A stretch of 6,316 nt of DNA from SZUA-254 sp035292425 (GTDB lineage: Bacteria; Bacteroidota; Ignavibacteria; UBA10030; SZUA-254). The stretch is taken from contig DATDQD010000217.1 in the NCBI GenBank assembly GCA_035292425.1, forward strand, positions 1-6,316, in the 5' to 3' direction. Positions within the stretch are counted from its first letter, which is position 1. Every line of letters starts with the position of its first letter. Both the position numbers and the translations under genes were made by a program. Of this stretch, positions 1-6,316 are shown one piece after another. The notes beneath the pieces were generated by a model. The model was given only the letters and a program-made list of their open reading frames with translations. It was not told the origin of the DNA and made no database searches.

Positions 1-181
1 CCGTGACATTGGTGAAGTCGTAACCTGCCACAGTACCCTGGTTCGCACCATCGACCACCACGCTATCGATGTGGTAGCCGGTGTTCGGGGTGACCGAGAA
101 CGACTGGTTAGATCCGTAGTTGACGTTCACCGCGCCCGAAGGCGATATGTTGCCTCCGGTCGAGGCCGTGGCGGTAATCGT
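1..181 (-). repeat. Second InlB-type B repeat, cut by window edge
   Basis: This segment encodes residues 833-892 and aligns to the first repeat at an offset of exactly 74 residues. By hand count 43 of 60 aligned residues are identical. The block around GYHIDSVVVDG is much more conserved (22 of 25) than the N-terminal half (21 of 35). At DNA level 79 of 94 bases match between 1-94 and 223-316. The last residues and any further copies lie left of the window. Confidence 0.85.
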
Positions 182-2677
182 ATGGACGTTGATCGAGAAG
201 TATGCCGCAATTGTATGATTGGCCGTGACGTTGGTGAAGTCGTAACTTGCCACGGCACCCTGGTTGACGCCATCAACGACGACACTGTCGATATGGTAGC
301 CGGTGTTCGGCGTGAACGTGTATGATTGGTTTGTCCCAAATGCCACGGTGACCGTGCCGACCGGCGAGATGGACCCGTTGGCGGAGGCTGTGGCCACGAT
401 CTTGGGAGCGACCGTCAACGTTTCCAGATTTGAACTCCCAGCCCCGGTCGTGAACACCGTGATCTGAAAGTCCCCCGGTGCGGTCTGATCGGATGCCGGA
501 ATGGATGCCGTGACCTGGTGTTCATCGACGTACGTCGTCGTTCTCCCGGACCCGGCAAACCGGACGGTGGATTTGCCGCTGACGAACTCCGTCCCGTCGA
601 CCGTGAGGGTGAATGTCCCATCTCCGATGTTCCTCAGCGTGGGCGATATCTGGGAGATGGATGGCGTGGCCGGACTGCCGAGGCTGTTGGAGGGGTCGGC
701 CGCGGTCCAATCTGAAAATCCGTTCAGGCCGTAGACGTTGATCGTCTTGGCCGCGGTGTCGGACGATCCGGCTTTGTTCTTCCAGCTCGATCCGTTGTCG
801 GTAGACTTGTAGAGTTCGAGCGCGGCGGCATCCTGTCCGTTCAATTCCGTGTAATCGTACCGGACGCTCAGGTCCGCGAACAACCCGCTGTTGACTGCCG
901 GGTTGATATCGAAAATTCTCAGGATGGAATTGTTGCCGTTTCCGCTCGCGGCCGTGCCCGTCGTCCTTGTCACCGTGGTATTCCCCGGTGCCGTCCCGTG
1001 GAGCGTGATCGCGGCGCCAATTCCTCCGAACGATTCCGTCCCGGAGGTTGCGATGATGTTCCGGGTGGTGGTGATCGTCCCGAAGACGGTCGCGCCGGGC
1101 GACTCGGCGAGAGCAGCGGAGGAGCCCAGGAAAACGGTATTGGCCCCGGAAATCAGCCGCCCCGAAACGACGGAGAGGATCCCGTTGACTGTTTCGTCCG
1201 TCAGCATGGTGACATCCGACGGGTTGTCGATCGTAAGATTGTTGAACACGGACCCGCTCATCGACTGCGCGGCTGTCCCATTCATGACCATTGTCCCGGT
1301 GGAAGGAGTGAACGTGCCGCCGTTGCTCCAGTCGCCCCCTATTTCATGCGTGAACGACGCGGCGTCGAAAGTCGCCCCGGGATCGATCGTGAAATTGCCC
1401 GCGACCATGAGTGACCCCTGCGCCGTGGCGGATGCGGTCCCCGTCGCCAGGAAATTCCCGCCCAGAGTAAGGGTGGATGCCGGCATCGTCTTGCTGCCGG
1501 TCCCGTCCAGCGTGAGATTCCCATACGCGGCGGTGGCTATGGTCTGGTTGGAACCGTAGTATTCGACTGTGCTGGCAGGATTCAGGGAAACGGTTGAATA
1601 ATTCGACGGAAATCCATTTGTTCCGCCGATCCTGAGCGTGGCCCCTCCGGAGACAGCGATCGTCCCGCCCGCCGCAGTCCTGTTAGCGCTGTACGTGGAT
1701 AGATCGAGCGTGCCCGTAAGCACCGAGAGATTCCCGCCGACCGTCAGGTTCGAGCCCGGGGTGGCCGTGCCGGCGCTCTTGTCGACCGTAAAATTGAAAA
1801 ACGCGATCGAACTTCCGCCTGTAACGGTCTGGCTGCCCGACCCGTCGATGACGACGGTGCCCGACGTGCCCGGGGTGAGTGTGCCGGAGCCGTTCGTCAA
1901 CGTCAGATTGCCGCCGATCCTGAGCTGGCCGTTTCCGCCGCTCATGTTGACGACGGCGACGCCCGCAACAGAAGCGGGCGAATTAAAGGTGAGGTTTCCC
2001 GAAACATCGAGAGATCCTGTGGTCAGTGTGACCCTCGAAATGCGGGTGGTCGTCGTGTTGGTACCGCCGAGGGAGAGCGAACCTCCCACCGAGGCTGTTC
2101 CGGCGTTGATTTGCCATTCGTTTGTTCGGTTATCGGAGGTCGGTTGTGCGACGGTGACACTGCCGGTTACCGTCAAAGAATTTGTTCCGGAATGAATGAG
2201 TCTGTTTGAGCGGCTTCCACCAGCGAGGGCAAGGGAGTTTACCGTCGCGGATACCGTGTTCAGCGTAATCGTTACCGTTGAGGCGAGGAGAGGGTTCCCG
2301 ATCGTGACGTCGTCGGAGGATGACGGGACCGCCTGGCGTCCGTATGTCCCGGTACCACCCCCGGCGGCGCCGCCGGTGAGCGTCAACTGCGTGTTGCTCA
2401 CGATGGTTGCGATGGTCCCCCGGACCGTGCCGGGACTGGCCTGGAGCATAAGGACGTTCCCGACCTGGAGCTCGGTCGTGAATGATGTCCCGGTGCCGGT
2501 AACGTTGATGCTGCCGTTGGTGAACGTTACGGTCCCGGTACGGTTCTGGATCCAGGTCGAAGCCGTGTTCCAGTTGAGGTTTCCGGTGGCCCTGTTGATG
2601 ACCGAACCGGCTGTTAGCCATCCGGGCGTGAGAAGAATAACAAACACGCTGTAGACGAGCGCGTTGAGTTTTCGCAT
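1..2677 (-). CDS. Large secreted repeat-rich surface protein (N-terminal 892 residues; C-terminus outside window)
   Basis: One reading frame runs without a stop from ATG at 2677 to the left edge. I do not recognise a named gene; it resembles large cell-surface or adhesin-like proteins of Bacteroidota and Ignavibacteria. Residues 1-23 form a signal peptide (basic MRK, a hydrophobic core to about residue 16, then a WLTA cleavage region). Residues 34-42 (WNTASTW) and 116-126 (VPSSSDDVTIG) look like two halves of a common N-terminal module, split by a separate beta segment. Residues about 130-570 repeat GGNL/SGNL, SLxLGG and FxNLTI-type motifs, suggesting a beta-helix or beta-solenoid. Residues about 575-665 form a linker ending in a GLNGFSDWTAADPSNSLG stretch. 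Residues 671-756 look like an IPT/TIG domain. Residues 759-892 are two divergent InlB-type B repeats. No cysteine is present and lysine is rare, as is usual for extracellular proteins. GGGGGA lies 3 bases before the ATG. A type IX sorting domain would be expected past the edge, but that is inference. Gene reality is near certain; function is not. Confidence 0.9.
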   Translation of the reverse strand, partial: MRKLNALVYSVFVILLTPGWLTAGSVINRATGNLNWNTASTWIQNRTGTVTFTNGSINVTGTGTSFTTELQVGNVLMLQASPGTVRGTIATIVSNTQLTLTGGAAGGGTGTYGRQAVPSSSDDVTIGNPLLASTVTITLNTVSATVNSLALAGGSRSNRLIHSGTNSLTVTGSVTVAQPTSDNRTNEWQINAGTASVGGSLSLGGTNTTTTRISRVTLTTGSLDVSGNLTFNSPASVAGVAVVNMSGGNGQLRIGGNLTLTNGSGTLTPGTSGTVVIDGSGSQTVTGGSSIAFFNFTVDKSAGTATPGSNLTVGGNLSVLTGTLDLSTYSANRTAAGGTIAVSGGATLRIGGTNGFPSNYSTVSLNPASTVEYYGSNQTIATAAYGNLTLDGTGSKTMPASTLTLGGNFLATGTASATAQGSLMVAGNFTIDPGATFDAASFTHEIGGDWSNGGTFTPSTGTMVMNGTAAQSMSGSVFNNLTIDNPSDVTMLTDETVNGILSVVSGRLISGANTVFLGSSAALAESPGATVFGTITTTRNIIATSGTESFGGIGAAITLHGTAPGNTTVTRTTGTAASGNGNNSILRIFDINPAVNSGLFADLSVRYDYTELNGQDAAALELYKSTDNGSSWKNKAGSSDTAAKTINVYGLNGFSDWTAADPSNSLGSPATPSISQISPTLRNIGDGTFTLTVDGTEFVSGKSTVRFAGSGRTTTYVDEHQVTASIPASDQTAPGDFQITVFTTGAGSSNLETLTVAPKIVATASANGSISPVGTVTVAFGTNQSYTFTPNTGYHIDSVVVDGVNQGAVASYDFTNVTANHTIAAYFSINVHTITATASTGGNISPSGAVNVNYGSNQSFSVTPNTGYHIDSVVVDGANQGTVAGYDFTNVT
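182..403 (-). repeat. First 74-residue divergent InlB-type B repeat
   Basis: This segment encodes residues 759-832 of the surface protein, directly after the IPT/TIG-like domain. It contains the pattern GSISP, then NQSYTFTPNTGYHIDSVVVDG, then YDFTNVTANHTIAAYF. That pattern matches what I know of the divergent InlB B-repeat family: a small beta fold found in tandem in bacterial surface proteins, probably acting as a spacer or binding stalk. It is followed in frame by a second copy at a 222-base period. Confidence 0.85.
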
Positions 2678-2698
2678 GTGTCCCCCGATTAGTCCTGT

Positions 2699-2727
2699 TT
2701 AAATCCCTGTTCTATCCCCTGATTTAA
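2699..2727. promoter_or_regulatory. Interrupted dyad in the leader of the surface protein gene
   Basis: TTAAATC (2699-2705) and GATTTAA (2721-2727) are perfect 7-base inverted arms around a 15-base centre. The centre and its edges also hold a near direct repeat, CAGGGGAT and CAGGGAT on the minus strand. It lies 22-50 bases upstream of the surface protein ATG, inside the predicted leader. It could be an operator or a leader RNA hairpin. A 7-base dyad in AT-rich DNA can arise by chance. Confidence 0.3.
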
Positions 2728-2753
2728 CGGGTTTCTCTTAATTTCACAAGGCG

Positions 2754-2782
2754 AATATAGAGAAAAGGTCAACAGTCGATAA
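2754..2782 (-). promoter_or_regulatory. Candidate promoter for the surface protein gene
   Basis: Read on the minus strand, TATATTCG starts at 2759. Its TATATT is a good -10 hexamer, and TATATTCG also resembles the TAnnTTTG element of Bacteroidota primary sigma factors. TTATCG (2777-2782), 17 bases upstream, matches only 3 of 6 positions of a -35 box. Transcription from here would give a leader of roughly 65-70 bases. A promoter is expected in this gap because the surface protein gene lies beyond the end of an unrelated operon, but the exact site is a guess. Confidence 0.3.
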
Positions 2783-2840
2783 GAGGGGGTTGATTTACGT
2801 CACTATGGCGCTGGAAGGTTGAAAAAGAGGGGAAAAAAAC

Positions 2841-2884
2841 GGGAAAACGAGAAGGAAAGCGGGATCGGGCGCGGAGACGACCCC
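2841..2884 (-). terminator. Probable intrinsic terminator after the polyprenyl synthase gene
   Basis: On the minus strand, GGGGTCG (2884-2878) can pair with CGATCCC (2867-2861) to give a 7-base stem with one G-U pair and a 10-base loop. It starts 3 bases after the TAG stop of the upstream gene. The RNA then continues GCUUUCCUUCUCGUUUU, followed by more pyrimidines with a run of seven U. The U tract is interrupted by C, so it is weaker than a textbook terminator, but the position fits the end of an operon. Confidence 0.45.
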
Positions 2885-2887
2885 GTC

Positions 2888-3859
2888 CTATTTTGTACGG
2901 TCCATCATATATGTTATGAAATTACCGAGGGCGTTCTTGGATTCCGAGGGAGGGAGGGCTCCCAGCGCGGCGACCGCCCTGGAGGAATACTCGCCCGCCT
3001 TGTTCAGGGCGTATTCGATGCCCCCGTACCCTTCGGCGAATTCGACGATCCTCTGGATGTCCTTGCCTGAGGCGCCGTTTTTGATGAGCGAGATGATCCG
3101 TCTGGACTCCGCCTTCGGCGCCTGAGCGAGGGAATGGATGAGGGGGAGGGTGAGTTTCTTCTCCCTGAGGTCGATCCCCGTCGGTTTCCCCGTGATGCTC
3201 TTCCGGCCCGTGTAATCGAGAAGGTCGTCGCGGATCTGGAAGACCATCCCGATATTTTCGCCGTATTCCTTCATCATTTCGGCGCGCGAACCGTCGCGGG
3301 AGACGCTGGCGGCCCCGATCTGGCAGCAGGTCGACAGGAGGGACGCCGTCTTATCGGAAATGATCCGGAGGTACGTCGGCTCGTCCAGATCGAGGTCGCG
3401 GCTCTTGGCGATCTGCAGGATCTCCGCCTCGCTCATCCTTCGTACGGCGTCCGAGATGATCTTGAGGAACTGGAAATCGTCGTTGTCGAGGGAGAGGAGG
3501 AGGCCCTTGGCGAGCATGTAATCACCCATCAGCACCGCGATCTTGTTTTTCCACACCGCGTTGATCGACGCGATCCCCCTCCGGGTGTCGGCGTCGTCCA
3601 CGACGTCGTCGTGGATCAGCGTGGCGGTATGGAGGATCTCGACGAGCGAGGCGCCGCGGTATGTGCTTTCGTTGATCTCTCCGCAGGCGCGCGCCGACAG
3701 GAGGACCAGGGCCGGCCTGATCCGTTTTCCCTTTTGCCTGACGATGTACCTTACGATGAGATCCACGAACGCGACTCTCGACTTCATCGCGTCGCGGAGG
3801 CGGTCGTCGAAGATATCCAGCTCCCTGTCGACGGGCGCCGTCAGGCCTTTCAGTTTCAT
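2888..3859 (-). CDS. ispB: Long-chain trans-polyprenyl diphosphate synthase (octaprenyl type)
   Basis: This gene encodes a 323-residue protein, normal for the all-trans polyprenyl synthase family. The enzyme condenses isopentenyl diphosphate onto an allylic primer to make the isoprenoid chain of quinones, acting in the cytoplasm or at the membrane surface. The substrate-binding GKRIRP is at residues 44-49. The first aspartate-rich motif is DDVVDD at 84-89, and the second is DDLLDY at 211-216 followed by GKPTGIDLREKKLTLP. The residues four and five places before the first motif are Thr80 and Ala79, small rather than Phe/Tyr. By the known chain-length rule this argues against a short C15/C20 product and for a longer one, probably the menaquinone tail. 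The gene starts inside the tatC stop codon (ATGA overlap), implying translational coupling, and no strong ribosome binding site precedes it. The family is certain; the symbol and exact product length are inferred. A heptaprenyl- or solanesyl-type assignment is equally possible. Confidence 0.9.
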   Translation of the reverse strand: MKLKGLTAPVDRELDIFDDRLRDAMKSRVAFVDLIVRYIVRQKGKRIRPALVLLSARACGEINESTYRGASLVEILHTATLIHDDVVDDADTRRGIASINAVWKNKIAVLMGDYMLAKGLLLSLDNDDFQFLKIISDAVRRMSEAEILQIAKSRDLDLDEPTYLRIISDKTASLLSTCCQIGAASVSRDGSRAEMMKEYGENIGMVFQIRDDLLDYTGRKSITGKPTGIDLREKKLTLPLIHSLAQAPKAESRRIISLIKNGASGKDIQRIVEFAEGYGGIEYALNKAGEYSSRAVAALGALPPSESKNALGNFITYMMDRTK

Positions 3860-4659
3860 GTCATGTCCATGATTGACGGGCTTGCCGCGTCCCTCTTCCG
3901 TTTGGCCATGCCGGCGATGCCGATGCTGAGCTCGTACAGGAGGGCGATCGGGACCGAGAAGACCGACATCGTGACGGGATCGGTCGTGGGCGTGACGAGC
4001 GCGGCGACGATCAGGATCACGACGTAGGAATGCCGGCGATAGTGGCGCATGAAGGCCGGGGTCAGGATGCCGAACCGGGCCAGGAAATAGGACACCATCG
4101 GCAGCTCGAAGATCAGGCCGGAGATCAGGACGAGCTGGATCACGAAGCTCATGTATTCGCTCACCGCGATCATGTTTTTGATGTCCTTCGTGCCGAACTC
4201 CGTGAAGAACTGCAGCATGTAGGGCAGCATCACGAAATAGGAGAACGCCACGCCGGCGAAGAAGCAGAGCGAGGAGAATGTCACGATCTTCGAAATGTAT
4301 TTCCTCTCCTTCGGAAGCAGTCCCGGCTGGATGAATTTCCAGATCTGGTAGAGGATCCAGGGAACGCTAAGCACCAGCCCGGAGACGATGACGACCATCA
4401 TGTAGAAGGTGATCTGGCCGTAGGGTATGGTGTTGATCAGCTCGAGGGGGGGATCGGTGAGCGTGCCCGGCCGGAGGATGACTTCGTTGATGATCCAGTC
4501 CGCGAAATATCCGCAGAGCGCGACGGCTGCGAGGACGCCCGCCGCCGACTTGATGAGATGCCACCGGAGTTCCTCGAGGTGGTCGAGGAACGACATCTCC
4601 TTTTCGTCGGACGAAAATTCTTCAGTCCCGTCGGGTGTATCGGGGGAAGATGCGGTCAT
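3856..4659 (-). CDS. tatC: Sec-independent (twin-arginine) protein translocase subunit TatC
   Basis: This gene encodes the 267-residue multi-spanning membrane subunit that recognises twin-arginine signal peptides and, with TatA/TatB, exports folded proteins. After an acidic, Ser/Asp/Glu-rich tail of about 20 residues comes the family signature SFLDHLEELR (23-32). Six membrane segments can be seen at roughly 36-58, 82-106, 124-147, 170-192, 211-227 and 230-248. Conserved features include YQIWKFIQPGL (104-114) with Glu118 shortly after, FELP (184-187, Glu185) and TPTTDP (223-228). Glu30, Glu118 and Glu185 correspond to E. coli Glu15, Glu103 and Glu170 at a constant offset. The ATG at 4659 is the only reasonable upstream start and has no clear Shine-Dalgarno. 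Met22 is an alternative start, but it would leave almost nothing before the signature. No tatA or tatB is in the window. The gene follows glyA after 93 bases and overlaps the next gene by four bases. Confidence 0.97.
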   Translation of the reverse strand: MTASSPDTPDGTEEFSSDEKEMSFLDHLEELRWHLIKSAAGVLAAVALCGYFADWIINEVILRPGTLTDPPLELINTIPYGQITFYMMVVIVSGLVLSVPWILYQIWKFIQPGLLPKERKYISKIVTFSSLCFFAGVAFSYFVMLPYMLQFFTEFGTKDIKNMIAVSEYMSFVIQLVLISGLIFELPMVSYFLARFGILTPAFMRHYRRHSYVVILIVAALVTPTTDPVTMSVFSVPIALLYELSIGIAGMAKRKRDAASPSIMDMT

Positions 4660-4706
4660 CGGTGCAATGGCACAGGCCTTCGAGTGAATGGTTTCGGCGG
4701 ACGGCT

Positions 4707-4745
4707 GCGGCCCCTTCGGGCCGCGCGGGATGCCCGCCGCGGGCG
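4707..4745 (-). other. Two GC-rich hairpins between glyA and tatC
   Basis: GCGGCCC (4707-4713) and GGGCCGC (4718-4724) form a perfect 7-base stem with a 4-base loop. Just upstream in transcription, GCCCG (4732-4736) and CGGGC (4740-4744) can form a short stem. No T-rich run follows on the transcribed strand (it reads AGCCGTCCGCCG), so this is not a standard intrinsic terminator. It may protect the glyA transcript end, slow polymerase or attenuate tatC expression, or be a product of high GC. Confidence 0.5.
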
Positions 4746-4752
4746 AGGAGCG

Positions 4753-6042
4753 TTATACGGTATAGAGCGGAAACCCCCCGCAGAGTTCGGCCACCCTGGC
4801 GGCCACGGTCTTGGTGATGCGCTCGTTCCCGATCCCCGCCAGGACCGTGTCGATCAGGCCCGCGATCCGCTCCATCTCGGCTTCGCGCATTCCCCTGGTG
4901 GTCAGGGCGGGTGTCCCGATGCGGATGCCGCTGGTGACGAGCGGGCTCTTGTCGTCGAAGGGGACGGCGTTCTTGTTCACGGTGATGCCCGCCGGGTCGA
5001 GGGCCTCCTGGGCGTCCTTCCCGGTCAGGTTCCTGTTCCGGAGGTCGATCAGCATCAGGTGGTTGTCCGTCCCGCCGGACACGATCGTGTAGCCCCGGTT
5101 CGTCAGCGCGGCGGCGAGCGCCCGCGCATTCGCGATGACCTGCCGCGCGTAACCTTCGAACGAGGACTGGAGGTTCTCCAGGAACCCGACGGCTTTCGCG
5201 GCGATGACGTGCATCAGCGGTCCGCCTTGGATCCCGGGGATCACCATCGAGTCGAGCAATTCGGATATCATTTTGACCCGCCCGGACTTCGGGGCCGTCA
5301 GGCCGAAAGGGTTCTCGTAATCCCTGCCAACGAGGATCAGGCCGCCCCTCGGGCCCCTCAGAGTCTTGTGGGTCGTGGACGTCACGACGTGGCAGTGCGG
5401 CAGGGGGTCATCGAGTAATTTTTTAGCGATCAGCCCCGCGGGGTGGGCGATGTCCGCGAAGAGGAACGCCCCCGCCCTGTCGGCGATCTGCCGGAACGCC
5501 CGGTAATCGATGTTCCTCGAATAGGCGCTCGCCCCGACGGTGATCATCTTCGGCCGTTCCTTCAGCGCGGTCCGTTCCACCTCGTCGTAGTCGATCACGC
5601 CCGTATCCCGGCGCACGCCGTACGACGCGAAATTGTACAGCCGCCCCGAAAAATTCACCGGCGACCCGTGGGTGAGGTGGCCGCCGTGCGAGAGGTCCAT
5701 CCCCATCACCTTGTCGCCGGGTTTGAGGAAGGTGAAGTAGACGGCCATGTTCGCCTGCGAGCCGGAATGCGGCTGGACGTTGGCGTACTCCGCGCCGAAG
5801 AGTTTCCTGGCGCGGTCCCTCGCCAGGTCTTCCGCCTGGTCCACGAATTCGCACCCGCCGTAGTACCGTTTCCCGGGATACCCCTCGGCGTATTTATTCG
5901 TGAGGACCGAGCCCGTCGCCTCGAGGACGGCGAGGCTCACGAAATTTTCCGAGGCGATCAGCTCGAGCTTGGTATTCTGCCGGGCCGTTTCCCTGCGGAT
6001 GACCGCGGCGATTTCGGGGTCGGCCTGTTTCAGGTGGTCCAT
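4753..6042 (-). CDS. glyA: Serine hydroxymethyltransferase
   Basis: This gene encodes a 429-residue cytoplasmic, PLP-dependent enzyme that interconverts serine and glycine while passing a one-carbon unit to tetrahydrofolate. Family motifs occur in order: LIASENFVS (28-36), YAEGYPGKRYYGG (51-63), NVQPHSGSQAN (88-98), GGHLTHGSPVNFSG (120-133), FADIAHPAGL (195-204) and TSTTHKTLRGPRGG (221-234). Lys226 is the PLP Schiff-base lysine, Asp197 the residue expected to contact the ring nitrogen, and SGIRIGTPALTTRG (371-384) carries the carboxylate-binding arginine. The segment between PRGG and GIQGGPLMH is longer than in E. coli (PKSGRVKMISELLDS), a form I associate with Bacteroidota-type enzymes. The start lies 3 bases after the rpiB stop with no evident Shine-Dalgarno, so translation is probably coupled to rpiB. 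The protein looks complete and active. Confidence 0.98.
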   Translation of the reverse strand: MDHLKQADPEIAAVIRRETARQNTKLELIASENFVSLAVLEATGSVLTNKYAEGYPGKRYYGGCEFVDQAEDLARDRARKLFGAEYANVQPHSGSQANMAVYFTFLKPGDKVMGMDLSHGGHLTHGSPVNFSGRLYNFASYGVRRDTGVIDYDEVERTALKERPKMITVGASAYSRNIDYRAFRQIADRAGAFLFADIAHPAGLIAKKLLDDPLPHCHVVTSTTHKTLRGPRGGLILVGRDYENPFGLTAPKSGRVKMISELLDSMVIPGIQGGPLMHVIAAKAVGFLENLQSSFEGYARQVIANARALAAALTNRGYTIVSGGTDNHLMLIDLRNRNLTGKDAQEALDPAGITVNKNAVPFDDKSPLVTSGIRIGTPALTTRGMREAEMERIAGLIDTVLAGIGNERITKTVAARVAELCGGFPLYTV

Positions 6043-6045
6043 CGG

Positions 6046-6316
6046 TCAGAGGTTCGTCAGGTCGTGGATTTTGTCCACGCGCTTCTGGTGCCGTCCGCCC
6101 TGGAAGCCGGCGGAGAGGAAGGCGAGCAGGATCTCCTTCGCCCTGTCCCAGGCGGTGAGGCGCGCGCCGATGGCGAGGACGTTCGCGTCGTTGTGTTCCC
6201 GCGCCATCCGGGCGGCCTCCACCGATTCGACGTTGGAGGCGCGCACGCCGGCGTGCTTGTTGGCGACGATGGACATGCCGATACCGGTTCCACAGACCAG
6301 GATTCCCTGTTTGCAT
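6046..6316 (-). CDS. rpiB: Ribose-5-phosphate isomerase B, C-terminal part
   Basis: The visible 89 residues are the C-terminal part of an RpiB-type isomerase, which interconverts ribose 5-phosphate and ribulose 5-phosphate in the pentose phosphate pathway. Reading in from the edge, the frame gives ILVCGTGIGMSIVANK. Its CGTG cysteine is the catalytic base, and the Gly-rich loop forms the phosphate/anion site. Next come GVRASNVESVEAARMAREHN and DANVLAIGARL, then the usual C-terminal FQGGRHQKRVDKI. A full family member is about 145 residues, so roughly 55 residues are missing beyond the right edge. The internal ATG at 6276 is not the start, because the conserved active site lies upstream of it. 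RpiB belongs to the same superfamily as the LacA/LacB sugar isomerases, but the motifs and the glyA neighbour favour RpiB. The stop is 3 bases from the glyA start, so the two are surely co-transcribed. Confidence 0.95.
   Translation of the reverse strand, partial: CKQGILVCGTGIGMSIVANKHAGVRASNVESVEAARMAREHNDANVLAIGARLTAWDRAKEILLAFLSAGFQGGRHQKRVDKIHDLTNL

Noticed and set aside
891..2654. Three consecutive plus-strand open frames (891-1559, 1638-2195, 2196-2654)
   Set aside because: They are antisense to the continuous surface protein frame. Their Pro/Val-rich products mirror Gly/Thr/Asn-rich codons read backwards, and no ribosome binding site or motif supports them.
1..2677. CRISPR-like or other DNA repeat array in the left part
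   Set aside because: The repetition is at protein level in one open frame with a 222-base period and no short identical repeats with unique spacers.
3134..4027. A 297-codon plus-strand frame opposite the polyprenyl synthase gene
   Set aside because: The opposite strand encodes an enzyme with both aspartate-rich motifs intact, and the plus-strand product matches nothing I recognise.
4030..5418. A 462-codon open frame on the plus strand opposite tatC and glyA
   Set aside because: It lies antisense to two clearly conserved genes, its protein is rich in His, Asp, Glu, Arg and Gly with no family motif, and such frames are common opposite high-GC genes.
5423..5854. A 143-codon minus-strand frame inside glyA
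   Set aside because: It is an out-of-frame shadow of glyA, rich in Arg, Pro and Gly; the true frame carries the PLP enzyme motifs through the same bases.
6046..6276. A start of rpiB at the ATG at 6276
   Set aside because: The frame continues upstream to the window edge and encodes the catalytic CGTGIG segment, so this Met is internal.

Overview
The window is a stretch of bacterial chromosome of about 60% GC in which every gene I can support lies on the minus strand. In transcription order (right to left) it holds the 3' end of rpiB, then glyA, tatC and a long-chain trans-polyprenyl diphosphate synthase gene. A 210-base intergenic region follows, and then the first 892 codons of a very large secreted, repeat-rich surface protein that runs off the left edge. 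I see no tRNA, rRNA, CRISPR array, transposase or phage gene.

The organism looks like a GC-rich member of the Bacteroidota/Chlorobiota/Ignavibacteria (FCB) group. Three things suggest this: the form of the serine hydroxymethyltransferase (a longer loop before its GIQGGP motif, as remembered from Bacteroidota enzymes), the style of the surface protein (a W-x-AST-W / VP-DDVTI N-terminal module, repeated GGNL-type beta segments, an IPT/TIG-like domain and divergent InlB-type B repeats, often seen in type IX secretion substrates), and the near absence of Shine-Dalgarno sequences. This is an inference from remembered family features, not from a search.

Right part (2888-6316): rpiB and glyA are 3 bases apart, tatC follows after 93 bases holding two GC-rich hairpins, and tatC overlaps the polyprenyl synthase gene by the four bases ATGA. 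The layout looks like a housekeeping operon combining a pentose phosphate isomerase, one-carbon/glycine metabolism, twin-arginine protein export and isoprenoid side-chain synthesis (probably for menaquinone). The products do not share a pathway, so co-transcription is the main link.

Middle (2678-2887): a plausible intrinsic terminator for the operon, a long pyrimidine tract on the transcribed strand, a weak promoter candidate and a dyad just upstream of the surface protein gene.

Left part (1-2677): one uninterrupted reading frame, translated here codon by codon. It encodes a signal peptide, about 600 residues of Gly/Ser/Thr/Asn-rich beta repeats, a linker domain, an IPT/TIG-like domain and at least two 74-residue B repeats. 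I found no cysteine in the 892 residues. The C-terminus, where a sorting domain would be expected, lies outside the window. I did not find evidence of a new multi-gene system; the surface protein is the least ordinary part.
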